Shown: positions 1-6,320 of the stretch, piece after piece
Layout: each line of letters starts with the position of its first letter
Numbering within the stretch: position 1 is the stretch's first letter
Source of the DNA: Cyclobacteriaceae bacterium
GTDB taxonomy: Bacteria > Bacteroidota > Bacteroidia > Cytophagales > Cyclobacteriaceae
Direction of reading: 5' to 3'
Length of the DNA stretch: 13,510 nt
NCBI GenBank assembly: GCA_013414665.1
Contig: CP058703.1
Coordinates: 175,134 to 188,643 of the forward strand
The notes under the pieces: generated by a model
Database searches by the model: none
What the model saw: only the letters and a program-made list of their open reading frames with translations
What the model was told of the DNA's origin: nothing
Program-made: the position numbers and the translations under genes

Positions 1-468
1 AAAGACTCCGATTTGAGCGCGCATGTGTATAGGTCGTTGTTTGATGTGGCGCGTCAATATCGGGAAAGTTTTGAAGTATATGGATCCAAGAAATCGGTAG
101 AGTGGCCATTGATTGAAGGCAAACCATTGGTGGTACATACTGCTAAAAAGCCTGAGCATGAGATTCCGGAAGAAATAGTGTGCCCGGATTTTGCTAAATT
201 ATTACCTGAACCTATTCAACGATTCACTACCAAGGGAGTGTATGATGCCGATGATCATCAGCATTTATCTTTTATACAGGGTGCAGGTCATGGCGGTTCG
301 CATCCGCACTTAGTGCATGAGTTTGTAAGCGCATTGCAGCAAGGAAGACAACCCTATCCAAATGCTTCACAATCGGCCAACATTACGTGCGTGGGTATCC
401 TGGCGCATGAGTCGGCCCAACAAGGTGGTAAAGTTATTCCGTTGCCGGAGTTTACGTTTTCGAAGTAA
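1..468 (+). CDS. Gfo/Idh/MocA-family oxidoreductase, C-terminal part (5' end outside window)
   Basis: The frame is open from the first base to a TAA at 466-468, so this is the last ~155 residues of a longer protein. The tail GGSHPHLVHEFVSAL, followed by PYPNASQSANITCVGILAHES and ending LPEFTF, is the C-terminal pattern I know from Bacteroidota Gfo/Idh/MocA oxidoreductases. These are NAD(P)-dependent enzymes that mostly oxidise or reduce sugars and related polyols. The N-terminal Rossmann domain would lie upstream, so cofactor motifs and substrate cannot be judged. The frame is intact, unlike most long genes here. It points toward the cassette array on the opposite strand, and only ~70 bp separate its stop from the first repeat, so it probably marks the chromosomal edge of the array. 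The family call is solid; the substrate is unknown. Confidence 0.8.
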   Translation, partial: KDSDLSAHVYRSLFDVARQYRESFEVYGSKKSVEWPLIEGKPLVVHTAKKPEHEIPEEIVCPDFAKLLPEPIQRFTTKGVYDADDHQHLSFIQGAGHGGSHPHLVHEFVSALQQGRQPYPNASQSANITCVGILAHESAQQGGKVIPLPEFTFSK

Positions 469-536
469 GGGGATCTGCTTCGTTCACGTCATTGCGATGC
501 GCTCATTCAAGGGGAAATCTTTATTCGCCAAATGTT

Positions 537-702
537 CGCTAACGTTTGTGTTTATGACGGCTTGGGAATAGGAGTGCTTGTTAAATGCGAAGCATGACAA
601 GCACGACCTTAGTCAAATCGTCCACCGTTGTGACACTAAATTAAGAAAACGATTTACAATTTTACTCTAAAACCCCAAGCTGGCATAAACACGTTGTTGG
701 CG
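537..702 (-). repeat. attC-like structured repeat E1 (3' end of cassette 1)
   Basis: The outer arms are imperfect inverted repeats. The left arm runs from CGCTAAC at 537-543 through a block ending CTTGGG near 566. The right arm runs from CCCCAAGC near 673 to GTTGGCG at 696-702. An inner hairpin pairs GTGCTTGT (574-581) with ACAAGCAC (597-604). On the - strand the element lies just downstream of the exonuclease gene and ends in GTTAGCG, as an attC site would (R'' core, imperfect palindrome, R' core G|TT). The core differs by one base from the classical GTTRRRY. It is the leftmost copy; beyond it lies the oxidoreductase gene. The attC role is inferred; the repeat structure is visible directly. 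Confidence 0.7.
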
Positions 703-707
703 GGCGT

Positions 708-1553
708 TTAGTATTCAATCATCTTTTGAAATCCTTCTCTGAAAGAATCTTTATATAAAAACCTTTCTTAATAAGTTCTTCTACTTTCCTATGTTTTGAA
801 CTTTTCTCGTAGCCAGCAAGTCGATTCGTGTCCTGTGTCCCAACTACAAGCAAAGTCGTTTCTTTTGTCACCGAGTTTGTTACGTTGCACCCAACACCTG
901 CTGCTAATTTCGCGGCTTCTCCTCTTGTCATGAACAATGTCCCAGTGAATACAATATTTTCTCCGTAAAATGCACCTTCGGGATTTCCTCTAATTTTTGA
1001 CCAGAATAAATTGGGTTAATCGGCTTGCTAATTCTATCAAACCAGTCAGCTAACTCTACACTTTTAGTTTGCAAGCTTCTTGAATTATTTTCCCTGCAAC
1101 AATTGCATCTTCAAGTGCATCATGATGGTCAAATGTGATTCTAAGGTGTTCAGCGATATTTGCTAAACCAAATCCACGATAAGCAAATTCTTCCCATGTC
1201 CGTCTTGCAACCTTTGCTGAGTCGAGCCACTTAGGTGTCAGTACAGTCAGGCCATATTTCTCACAAGCTCTACTAATTGCCACTCTGTCAAATGGCATGT
1301 GATGAACAGTAATTTTATTTGATAGTCTATTTTGCAATTCGGAATAGATTTGGTCAAAAGTCGGTGATTTTTGAACGTCAGACTCTTTTATTCCGTGAAT
1401 TGAAGTATTGAAAGGGTCAAAATAGTCGTCAGGATTTATTAAGGAACTCCATTTATTAATTAAATGCCCATTCTCAAATTCGGCAACTCCTATTTGGCAA
1501 ATGCTTGAGTAGTCTGCATTGGCCGTTTCAACGTCAACAGCAACAAAGTTCAT
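708..1553 (-). pseudogene. DEDDh exonuclease-BRCT gene, copy 1, frame broken
   Basis: This is the same gene as the intact copy at 2144-2992 but carries three one-base contractions: T4 at 1062-1065 (T5 in the other copy), C2 at 987-988 (C3) and T4 at 724-727 (T5). As written, the exonuclease domain ends after ~164 residues (ORF 1056-1553) and the BRCT part survives only as a separate ORF (719-937). No substitution separates the copies, so either the duplication is very recent and copy 1 is decaying, or these are sequencing errors. I favour errors because the whole window shows the same kind of break. The start ATG at 1553 is shared with copy 2. Confidence 0.75.
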
Positions 1554-1556
1554 TCT

Positions 1557-1742
1557 TTACCTATTTTTTTCAACTTGTCTTTGAAATGCTGTTTGGAGCA
1601 TACACAATTTGCCCAACTCTTCATCCTCACAATTATCAATGTCTCGCCTTTTAATTAAGTAGTCCAAAAAGTCAACGAAGTCTTCGCAGTCAATTAGTCG
1701 GCTTGCTTGTTCGTTAACCAGCGGTTGAATTCTTATAAATCT
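1557..1742 (-). CDS. Small hypothetical ORF following the 70-aa ORF, cassette 1
   Basis: Sixty-one codons are open, directly in frame after the TGA (1743-1745) that ends the 70-aa ORF, and close with TAA at 1557-1559, three bases before the exonuclease ATG. The encoded peptide is rich in charged residues (for example DFLDYLIKRRDIDN) and looks like a real protein tail. It has no ATG, GTG or TTG near its beginning. The only nearby ATG overlaps the TGA in another frame and stops after ten codons. It may be the second half of an ancestral ~130-residue protein split by TGA, or its own start may be hidden by an indel shared by both copies. Function is not recognised. Confidence 0.4.
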   Translation of the reverse strand, partial: RFIRIQPLVNEQASRLIDCEDFVDFLDYLIKRRDIDNCEDEELGKLCMLQTAFQRQVEKNR

Positions 1743-1955
1743 TCATGCTTGTTCTTTGTCCTTTGTTCCTTTTATTATTGAATTAATCAGATTAGTCCAA
1801 GCGTCAACGTGCTTTTTAAATCTAATCTCTACCAAACTGTCGGTATTTATTTTAGTCGTCTTAGTCAGCCGTCTCTTAAAACGATTTGGGATGTCAATCT
1901 CGTCCGCGAACTTGATTGTCAGTTGTTCTGCTGTCCTTGTTATTTGTAAGTCCAT
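1743..1955 (-). CDS. Hypothetical 70-aa protein, cassette 1
   Basis: This is a small basic protein starting MDLQITRTAEQL and containing a K/R-rich stretch around residues 25-45. An upstream ATG at 2036 would add 27 residues but would start inside the attC-like repeat E2. Cassette 2, where the upstream repeat differs, has no such extension, so I choose the internal ATG, which sits ~23 bp inside the cassette boundary. It is the first gene of the cassette and is followed by the 61-codon ORF and the exonuclease, probably as one transcript. An identical copy lies at 3181-3393. I see no domain I can name. Confidence 0.6.
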   Translation of the reverse strand: MDLQITRTAEQLTIKFADEIDIPNRFKRRLTKTTKINTDSLVEIRFKKHVDAWTNLINSIIKGTKDKEQA

Positions 1956-1972
1956 ACTTATTACTAAATGAC

Positions 1973-2138
1973 CGCCAACGTTTGTGTTTATGACGGCTTG
2001 GGAATAGGAGTGCTTGTTAAATGCGAAGCATGACAAGCACGACCTTAGTCAAATCGTCCACCGTTGTGACACTAAATTAAGAAAACGATTTACAATTTTA
2101 CTCTAAAACCCCAAGCTGGCATAAACACGTTGTTGGCG
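1973..2138 (-). repeat. attC-like structured repeat E2 (3' end of cassette 2)
   Basis: E2 is the same sequence as E1 over ~160 bp, shifted by 1436 bp. The left core is CGCCAAC (1973-1979) and the right core GTTGGCG (2132-2138). It has the same outer arms and the same inner GTGCTTGT/ACAAGCAC hairpin. It lies between the two cassette copies and marks their junction exactly. On the - strand it starts just after the intact exonuclease gene's stop. Confidence 0.7.
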
Positions 2139-2143
2139 GGCGT

Positions 2144-2992
2144 TTAGTATTCAATCATCTTTTTGAAATCCTTCTCTGAAAGAATCTTTATATAAAAACC
2201 TTTCTTAATAAGTTCTTCTACTTTCCTATGTTTTGAACTTTTCTCGTAGCCAGCAAGTCGATTCGTGTCCTGTGTCCCAACTACAAGCAAAGTCGTTTCT
2301 TTTGTCACCGAGTTTGTTACGTTGCACCCAACACCTGCTGCTAATTTCGCGGCTTCTCCTCTTGTCATGAACAATGTCCCAGTGAATACAATATTTTCTC
2401 CGTAAAATGCACCTTCGGGATTTCCCTCTAATTTTTGACCAGAATAAATTGGGTTAATCGGCTTGCTAATTCTATCAAACCAGTCAGCTAACTCTACACT
2501 TTTTAGTTTGCAAGCTTCTTGAATTATTTTCCCTGCAACAATTGCATCTTCAAGTGCATCATGATGGTCAAATGTGATTCTAAGGTGTTCAGCGATATTT
2601 GCTAAACCAAATCCACGATAAGCAAATTCTTCCCATGTCCGTCTTGCAACCTTTGCTGAGTCGAGCCACTTAGGTGTCAGTACAGTCAGGCCATATTTCT
2701 CACAAGCTCTACTAATTGCCACTCTGTCAAATGGCATGTGATGAACAGTAATTTTATTTGATAGTCTATTTTGCAATTCGGAATAGATTTGGTCAAAAGT
2801 CGGTGATTTTTGAACGTCAGACTCTTTTATTCCGTGAATTGAAGTATTGAAAGGGTCAAAATAGTCGTCAGGATTTATTAAGGAACTCCATTTATTAATT
2901 AAATGCCCATTCTCAAATTCGGCAACTCCTATTTGGCAAATGCTTGAGTAGTCTGCATTGGCCGTTTCAACGTCAACAGCAACAAAGTTCAT
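2144..2992 (-). CDS. DEDDh 3'-5' exonuclease with C-terminal BRCT domain
   Basis: This intact 282-residue protein has two domains. Residues 1-165 form a DnaQ-like exonuclease with D7 and E9 in AVDVET, D89 in the PFDR motif, and H144/D149 in HDALEDA, so all DEDDh metal ligands are visible. Residues ~198-278 form a BRCT domain of the DNA-ligase type (ENIVFTGTL, then a GCNVTNSVT block and TTLLVVG). The architecture resembles stand-alone exonuclease-BRCT proteins annotated as DNA polymerase III epsilon-like. Such enzymes trim DNA or RNA 3' ends; the BRCT would bind DNA ends or partner proteins. It is not the replicative epsilon subunit, since it is cassette cargo. The start ATG lies 3 bp after the preceding ORF's stop. 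The stop at 2144 is 5 bp from repeat E2. Confidence 0.85.
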   Translation of the reverse strand: MNFVAVDVETANADYSSICQIGVAEFENGHLINKWSSLINPDDYFDPFNTSIHGIKESDVQKSPTFDQIYSELQNRLSNKITVHHMPFDRVAISRACEKYGLTVLTPKWLDSAKVARRTWEEFAYRGFGLANIAEHLRITFDHHDALEDAIVAGKIIQEACKLKSVELADWFDRISKPINPIYSGQKLEGNPEGAFYGENIVFTGTLFMTRGEAAKLAAGVGCNVTNSVTKETTLLVVGTQDTNRLAGYEKSSKHRKVEELIKKGFYIKILSEKDFKKMIEY

Positions 2993-2995
2993 TCT

Positions 2996-3180
2996 TTACC
3001 TATTTTTTTCAACTTGTCTTTGAAATGCTGTTTGGAGCATACACAATTTGCCCAACTCTTCATCCTCACAATTATCAATGTCTCGCCTTTTAATTAAGTA
3101 GTCCAAAAGTCAACGAAGTCTTCGCAGTCAATTAGTCGGCTTGCTTGTTCGTTAACCAGCGGTTGAATTCTTATAAATCT
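2996..3180 (-). pseudogene. Small hypothetical ORF, cassette 2 copy, frameshifted
   Basis: This is the copy of the 61-codon ORF at 1557-1742. It has one A fewer (A4 at 3105-3108 against A5 at 1666-1670), which shifts the frame midway and creates an early stop. Here cassette 1 keeps the open version while cassette 2 is broken, the reverse of the exonuclease gene. Random length errors in homopolymers explain this better than one copy being the functional one. Confidence 0.4.
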
Positions 3181-3393
3181 TCATGCTTGTTCTTTGTCCT
3201 TTGTTCCTTTTATTATTGAATTAATCAGATTAGTCCAAGCGTCAACGTGCTTTTTAAATCTAATCTCTACCAAACTGTCGGTATTTATTTTAGTCGTCTT
3301 AGTCAGCCGTCTCTTAAAACGATTTGGGATGTCAATCTCGTCCGCGAACTTGATTGTCAGTTGTTCTGCTGTCCTTGTTATTTGTAAGTCCAT
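3181..3393 (-). CDS. Hypothetical 70-aa protein, cassette 2
   Basis: The protein is identical to the 70-aa product at 1743-1955. Here only the MDLQ start is available, because the sequence upstream belongs to repeat E3 and not to an E1-type repeat. This supports the short start in both copies. The start lies ~23 bp from the cassette boundary at 3416. No function recognised. Confidence 0.6.
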   Translation of the reverse strand: MDLQITRTAEQLTIKFADEIDIPNRFKRRLTKTTKINTDSLVEIRFKKHVDAWTNLINSIIKGTKDKEQA

Positions 3394-3410
3394 ACTTATT
3401 ACTAAATGAC

Positions 3411-3534
3411 CGCCAACGTTTATGTATGTGACGTTGCTGGATTTTGAAAACTAAACTGTCCCATACAACAAACGTTATTTAAAAACTAAAACTACAAACT
3501 TAAACCGAGCCCAGCAATGGCACATACATTTTGT
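3411..3534 (-). repeat. attC-like repeat E3, split by a group II intron
   Basis: The left arm begins CGCCAAC (3411-3417) and continues through TATGTATGTGACGTTGCTGG. The right arm is CCAGCAATGGCACATACAT (about 3511-3529), the near-perfect reverse complement. The arms share only their outer core with E1/E2/E4, and the interior is shorter. The right core GTTGTGC is completed only when GT at 3533-3534 is joined to TGTGC at 5394-5398, that is, after removing the intron. Without the intron the element is ~129 bp. It is the 3' repeat of the EEP-nuclease cassette. Confidence 0.65.
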
Positions 3535-5393
3535 GTGTGCCCAGCATGGCACAACTGTTTTCCAGACGGGAAAATAGTTTGATTATCCCAAGGGTGCAAG
3601 TCCCTGATGTGCGAATCCTAAAAGCACATAGCAAGCTGCAAGGTTGTAAGGAGTGATCCTTGAACTGAAGGAAGCAGGACTGCAAAAGTCTGTACTGAAG
3701 AACATGAACCACATACAGAGGCATGCCACTTCGGGTGAGTGAGCACATCATCACGAAGCCTGTTGGTGCAAAAGAGGTGGTATGTAGATGTGGCAGAGAT
3801 AGACGGAAGGATAAGTGTCTTACCTGGGAGGTCTCCTGATGTCGTGTACATCAAGGAGAAGTCAGCAGACGCCATAGTAGTTGATAGGAACGAGCCCCGC
3901 TATATGGGGAGGACTCACACATCAATGAAGGGCAGAACGTTAAGTTGTTCCAAATGCTGTAAGGAGTAACCATTATATAGTTATAGCCTTACGATAAGCG
4001 GAACAAGAGAAACAAAGAGTAGTATAAAAGAAGATGATTGAGAGGGTTATTAGCAGAAAGAACATGCACAAAGCATATCGTCAGGTCGTGTCGAACGGAG
4101 GTTCGGCAGGCGTAGATGGTATGACAGTCACAGCATTGCGTCAACACTTGAATAAAAACAGAGACGCGATAGCGACCGCGGTATGTAACGGACGCTACTT
4201 ACCGCAATCCATCTTAGGGGTAGCGATACCCAAAGAGAATGGCAAGACCCGACTGCTGGGAATTCCCACGGTAACCGACCGCATGTTACAACAAGCGGTC
4301 AGTCAGGTTATCGCGCCAAAATTCGAGACAGAGTTCACAGCAAACAGCTACGGCTTCCGTCCCAATCGTAATGCGCATCAGGCGGTGCAACAAGCCCATC
4401 AAAACATCCATGCAGGATATGTTCACATTGTTGACATAGACCTAAAGAACTTCTTCGATGAAGTAGATCATGTGATCTTGCTGGAACTTGTGTACAGCAA
4501 AGTGAAATGCCCGTTGACGTTACGCCTTATCCGTAAATGGCTACGCGCCCCGATAAAGATTGACGGGCGATTAGTCAAACGGAGAAAAGGCGTTCCACAG
4601 GGCAGCCCGTTGAGCCCGCTGCTGTCCAACATCTTACTCCACGAGTTAGATAAAGAATTGGAAAAACAAGGGCACCGGTATGTGCGGTATGCCGATGACT
4701 TTAGTGTTTATACGAAAAGTAGAAACACAGCCCGCAAAGTTGGCAACAGCATTTTTCTGTTTTTGAAAACAAGTTGAAGCTGTCCATAAACCGGGAAAAG
4801 AGCGGCATACGCAAACCTGTTCAATTCAACATACTGGGTTATCAGTTTGTGCCCACGTATGAAAAAGGCGTCAAAGGCAAATACCAACTGGTGGTTGCAG
4901 ACAAGAGTTGGGCGAAGCTAAAGCGCAGCTTAAAACACATCACGAAGAAAACGGCAGCCCGTACGTTCGATGAGCGCATCACCAACCTGAAAGAGATTCA
5001 CCGGGTTGGATCAACTATTTCCGCATGGGAAATATACAGAGCAAACTCAAAGAACTCGACAGTTGGGTGCGCCATAGACTAAGGTACTGCATTTGGGCAG
5101 ACTGGAAGAAAGCCGACCGGAGGAAGAAAAACTTCATTCGGCTCGGAGTTAATGCCCGACAGGCGTATGCGTGGAGCAGAACACGAATGGGAGGATGGGC
5201 AGTAGCCCAAAGCCCCATTATGCGAACCACCATTACACTGCAACGCCTTGCAAAACGAGGGTACGAATCTATGCTTACCTACTACTCCACAGTAGCTCCA
5301 CAACTTAATGAACCGCTGTATACGAGGCCCGTACGTACAGTGGTGTGAGAGGCGCACCTCGTCAGTTACAACTGGCGAGGCCGCCTACTCGAT
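3535..5393 (+). mobile_element. Group II intron inserted in attC-like repeat E3
   Basis: The 5' end reads GTGTGCCCAGC, matching the group II GUGYG consensus. About 500 bp of non-coding sequence (domains I-III) precede the maturase ORF, which occupies domain IV. Downstream of the ORF a hairpin typical of domain VI pairs CCTCGTCAG (5357-5365) with CTGGCGAGG (5372-5380), closed by GGCG/CGCC. The 3' end is CTACTCGAT at 5385-5393. Domain V should lie around 5320-5355; I did not fold it. A start at 3533 would also fit GUGYG, but 3535 restores the GTTGTGC repeat core on excision. The intron is on the + strand, opposite to the cassette genes. Insertion of group IIC introns into attC sites in this orientation is known; I cannot prove the class by eye. 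Confidence 0.85.
4034..5348 (+). CDS. ltrA: Group II intron reverse transcriptase/maturase, frame broken twice
   Basis: The protein is ~438 residues when repaired. RT blocks are visible in order: SYGFRP (~105-110), DLKNFFDEVDH (~136-146), PQGSPLSPLL (~188-197) and the catalytic YADD (219-222), followed by a maturase (X) region with REKSG and LGYQFVP. It ends RPVRTVV, with no HNH endonuclease domain, as in En-minus group II RTs. Frame 1 is lost at A4 4766-4769 (one A restores LFLKNKLKLS). It is lost again at G3 5003-5005 (one G restores HRGWINYFRMGN). The three pieces then join without loss of family motifs. The protein would reverse-transcribe the intron at its target and assist splicing. The start ATG follows an AAGAAG stretch. 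Confidence 0.85.
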
Positions 5394-5420
5394 TGTGCAC
5401 AGTGCCGCCTGGTCCACTCT

Positions 5421-6113
5421 TTAAACCAGTTCACCAAAAACTGGCATGTGGTCGCTTATCTTTAACCATTTCTCAGGCTGTCCAATAGTCAGATATTTCA
5501 GTCGGCTCGAAAAGGTCTCGCTTCCGAAGATATAGTCTATATGGTACGGTTTGTTCAAATTTCGTTGTAAGTATAAAGTCGGTGTTGTTTCTTTTCCATG
5601 TTCTTCCTTTTTGTCCAAGTGGTAGAAGCTCTCAATTTTTAATTCTCTTAGTTCCCTAACAACGTCACTATGATTCCATGTTCTTAAGGGTTTGTCCCAA
5701 ATTGAATTGCTGTTAAAGTCCCCGGTTAGTATGCAACTCTCAAACTTGTGTTTATTCAATTGCAAGTATTTCCAAAATTGTCCAATGTACTGAAAGTCCG
5801 ATGTGTCACCATGGCACCACACAGCAATTAAATTAAAGCTCTCATTTACTCTGCATGAAATGAAATACTTAAGTCCGCCTGAATTCCAGTCGTTCTTACT
5901 CAATTTGACTTTATTGTCCGCGAAAATTGCAAGTCCTTTGTTATGATTTTCTCCAAACCAAATATAATTGGTCGCCCAATTTTTGTATTTATTGTCTTTG
6001 CTCGTCTCAGGATTCTCGCATTCTTGAATTACCAATATGTCAGCCGAGAATTCTTTTAACAAGTCAAGTTTGTTTCGAAAGGCTCCGTTACAATTCCAAG
6101 TCAATATTTTCAT
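5421..6113 (-). CDS. Endonuclease/exonuclease/phosphatase (EEP) family protein
   Basis: This intact 230-residue protein shows the full EEP/DNase I-like motif set: N7 in TWNCNG, E31 in IQE, D132/N134 in TGDFNSN, H191/D193 in HIDYIF, and D221/H222 in SDHMPV. Family members hydrolyse phosphodiester bonds using a divalent metal (DNases, AP endonucleases of the ExoIII type, some lipid or nucleotide phosphatases). At 230 residues it is about the size of a minimal catalytic domain, with no signal peptide or extra domain, so it is probably cytoplasmic. It is the sole gene of cassette 3 and lies directly upstream of repeat E3. Substrate cannot be told from sequence alone. Confidence 0.85.
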   Translation of the reverse strand: MKILTWNCNGAFRNKLDLLKEFSADILVIQECENPETSKDNKYKNWATNYIWFGENHNKGLAIFADNKVKLSKNDWNSGGLKYFISCRVNESFNLIAVWCHGDTSDFQYIGQFWKYLQLNKHKFESCILTGDFNSNSIWDKPLRTWNHSDVVRELRELKIESFYHLDKKEEHGKETTPTLYLQRNLNKPYHIDYIFGSETFSSRLKYLTIGQPEKWLKISDHMPVFGELV

Positions 6114-6152
6114 TGTCGTCTTTTCGTGGAGTCACTTTCTTGGCGGCATTGT

Positions 6153-6320
6153 GCACAACGTTTTGTGTTTATTCAGTGCCGGGTATAGGAGGGCTTGGCA
6201 AATGAGGAACGAATGCCAAGCCCGACTTACGCGTTACTGTCAGCCGTGGGTAGATAAAGTTAAGAAACAAATTTTAAATTTTACACTTGATCCCGGCATT
6301 GAATAAACACGTTGTTGGCG
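6153..6320 (-). repeat. attC-like structured repeat E4
   Basis: The left core is GCACAAC (6153-6159) and the right core GTTGGCG (6314-6320). The outer arms are TTGTGTTTATTCAGTGCCGGG (left) and CCCGGCATTGAATAAACACG (right). The inner hairpin pairs GGGCTTGGCA (6191-6200) with TGCCAAGCCC (6214-6223). It aligns with E1/E2 along its length, including a TTAAGAAA block and an AATTTTAC block between hairpin and right arm. The stem bases differ from E1 in a compensated way. It would be the 3' repeat of a fourth cassette whose gene is not visible. Confidence 0.65.

Larger units (their letters stand above)
543..1978 (-). mobile_element. Integron-like gene cassette 1 (tandem copy of cassette 2)
   Basis: The 1436-bp unit is bounded on both sides by the G|TT point of the attC-like cores of E1 and E2. 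It contains, in - strand order, a 70-aa ORF, a 61-codon ORF and a DEDDh exonuclease-BRCT gene, then E1. By eye it matches cassette 2 along its whole length, with no substitution found and only four single-base homopolymer length differences. The first 18 bp at the cassette start and the bases next to GTTGGCG at 696 form a cassette-specific terminal inverted repeat (16 of 18 matching). No recombinase gene lies within it. Confidence 0.6.
1979..3416 (-). mobile_element. Integron-like gene cassette 2 (intact tandem copy)
   Basis: This 1438-bp unit lies between the G|TT points of E2 and E3. It is two bases longer than cassette 1, fully explained by three extra and one missing homopolymer base. Contents in - strand order are the 70-aa ORF, the small ORF (here frameshifted), the intact exonuclease-BRCT gene, then E2. 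Its two ends form an 18-bp terminal inverted repeat (16 of 18) reading GTTGGCGG at the outside, distinct from that of cassette 3. Confidence 0.6.
3417..6158 (-). mobile_element. Integron-like gene cassette 3 (EEP nuclease), carrying a group II intron
   Basis: The cassette lies between the G|TT points of E3 and E4. Removing the intron leaves ~883 bp with a single gene at 5421-6113. Its ends form an 18-bp terminal inverted repeat, GTTGTGCACAATGCCGCC at the start and GTTGTGCACAGTGCCGCC at the 3' side (17 of 18). This repeat is unrelated to that of cassettes 1/2 beyond the GTTG core. The gene starts ~45 bp inside the cassette, and I see no Bacteroidota -33/-7 promoter (TTTG, TAnnTTTG) in those bases. 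Confidence 0.55.

Noticed and set aside
719..937. Separate 72-aa BRCT-only gene
   Set aside because: It is the C-terminal fragment of the frameshifted exonuclease-BRCT copy; the intact copy shows it belongs to one protein.
1956..2036. N-terminal 27-residue extension of the 70-aa ORF in cassette 1, from ATG at 2036
   Set aside because: It runs into repeat E2 and is absent in the otherwise identical cassette 2, where the upstream repeat differs, so it is not conserved coding sequence.
543..3416. CRISPR array or insertion sequence as the source of the repeats
   Set aside because: The repeats are long, structured and separated by genes, with no spacers. There is no transposase ORF and no visible target-site duplication.
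3533..3534. Intron start two bases earlier (GTGTGTGCC also fits GUGYG)
   Set aside because: Only a start at 3535 restores GTTGTGC, which matches the cassette's other end.
3500..3969. Short ORFs on both strands between repeat E3 and the maturase
   Set aside because: They lie in the structured RNA domains of the group II intron, overlap each other, and show no protein-like features.
4774..5348. Two additional small genes after the reverse transcriptase
   Set aside because: They are the maturase continuation in other frames after one-base losses at 4766-4769 and 5003-5005.
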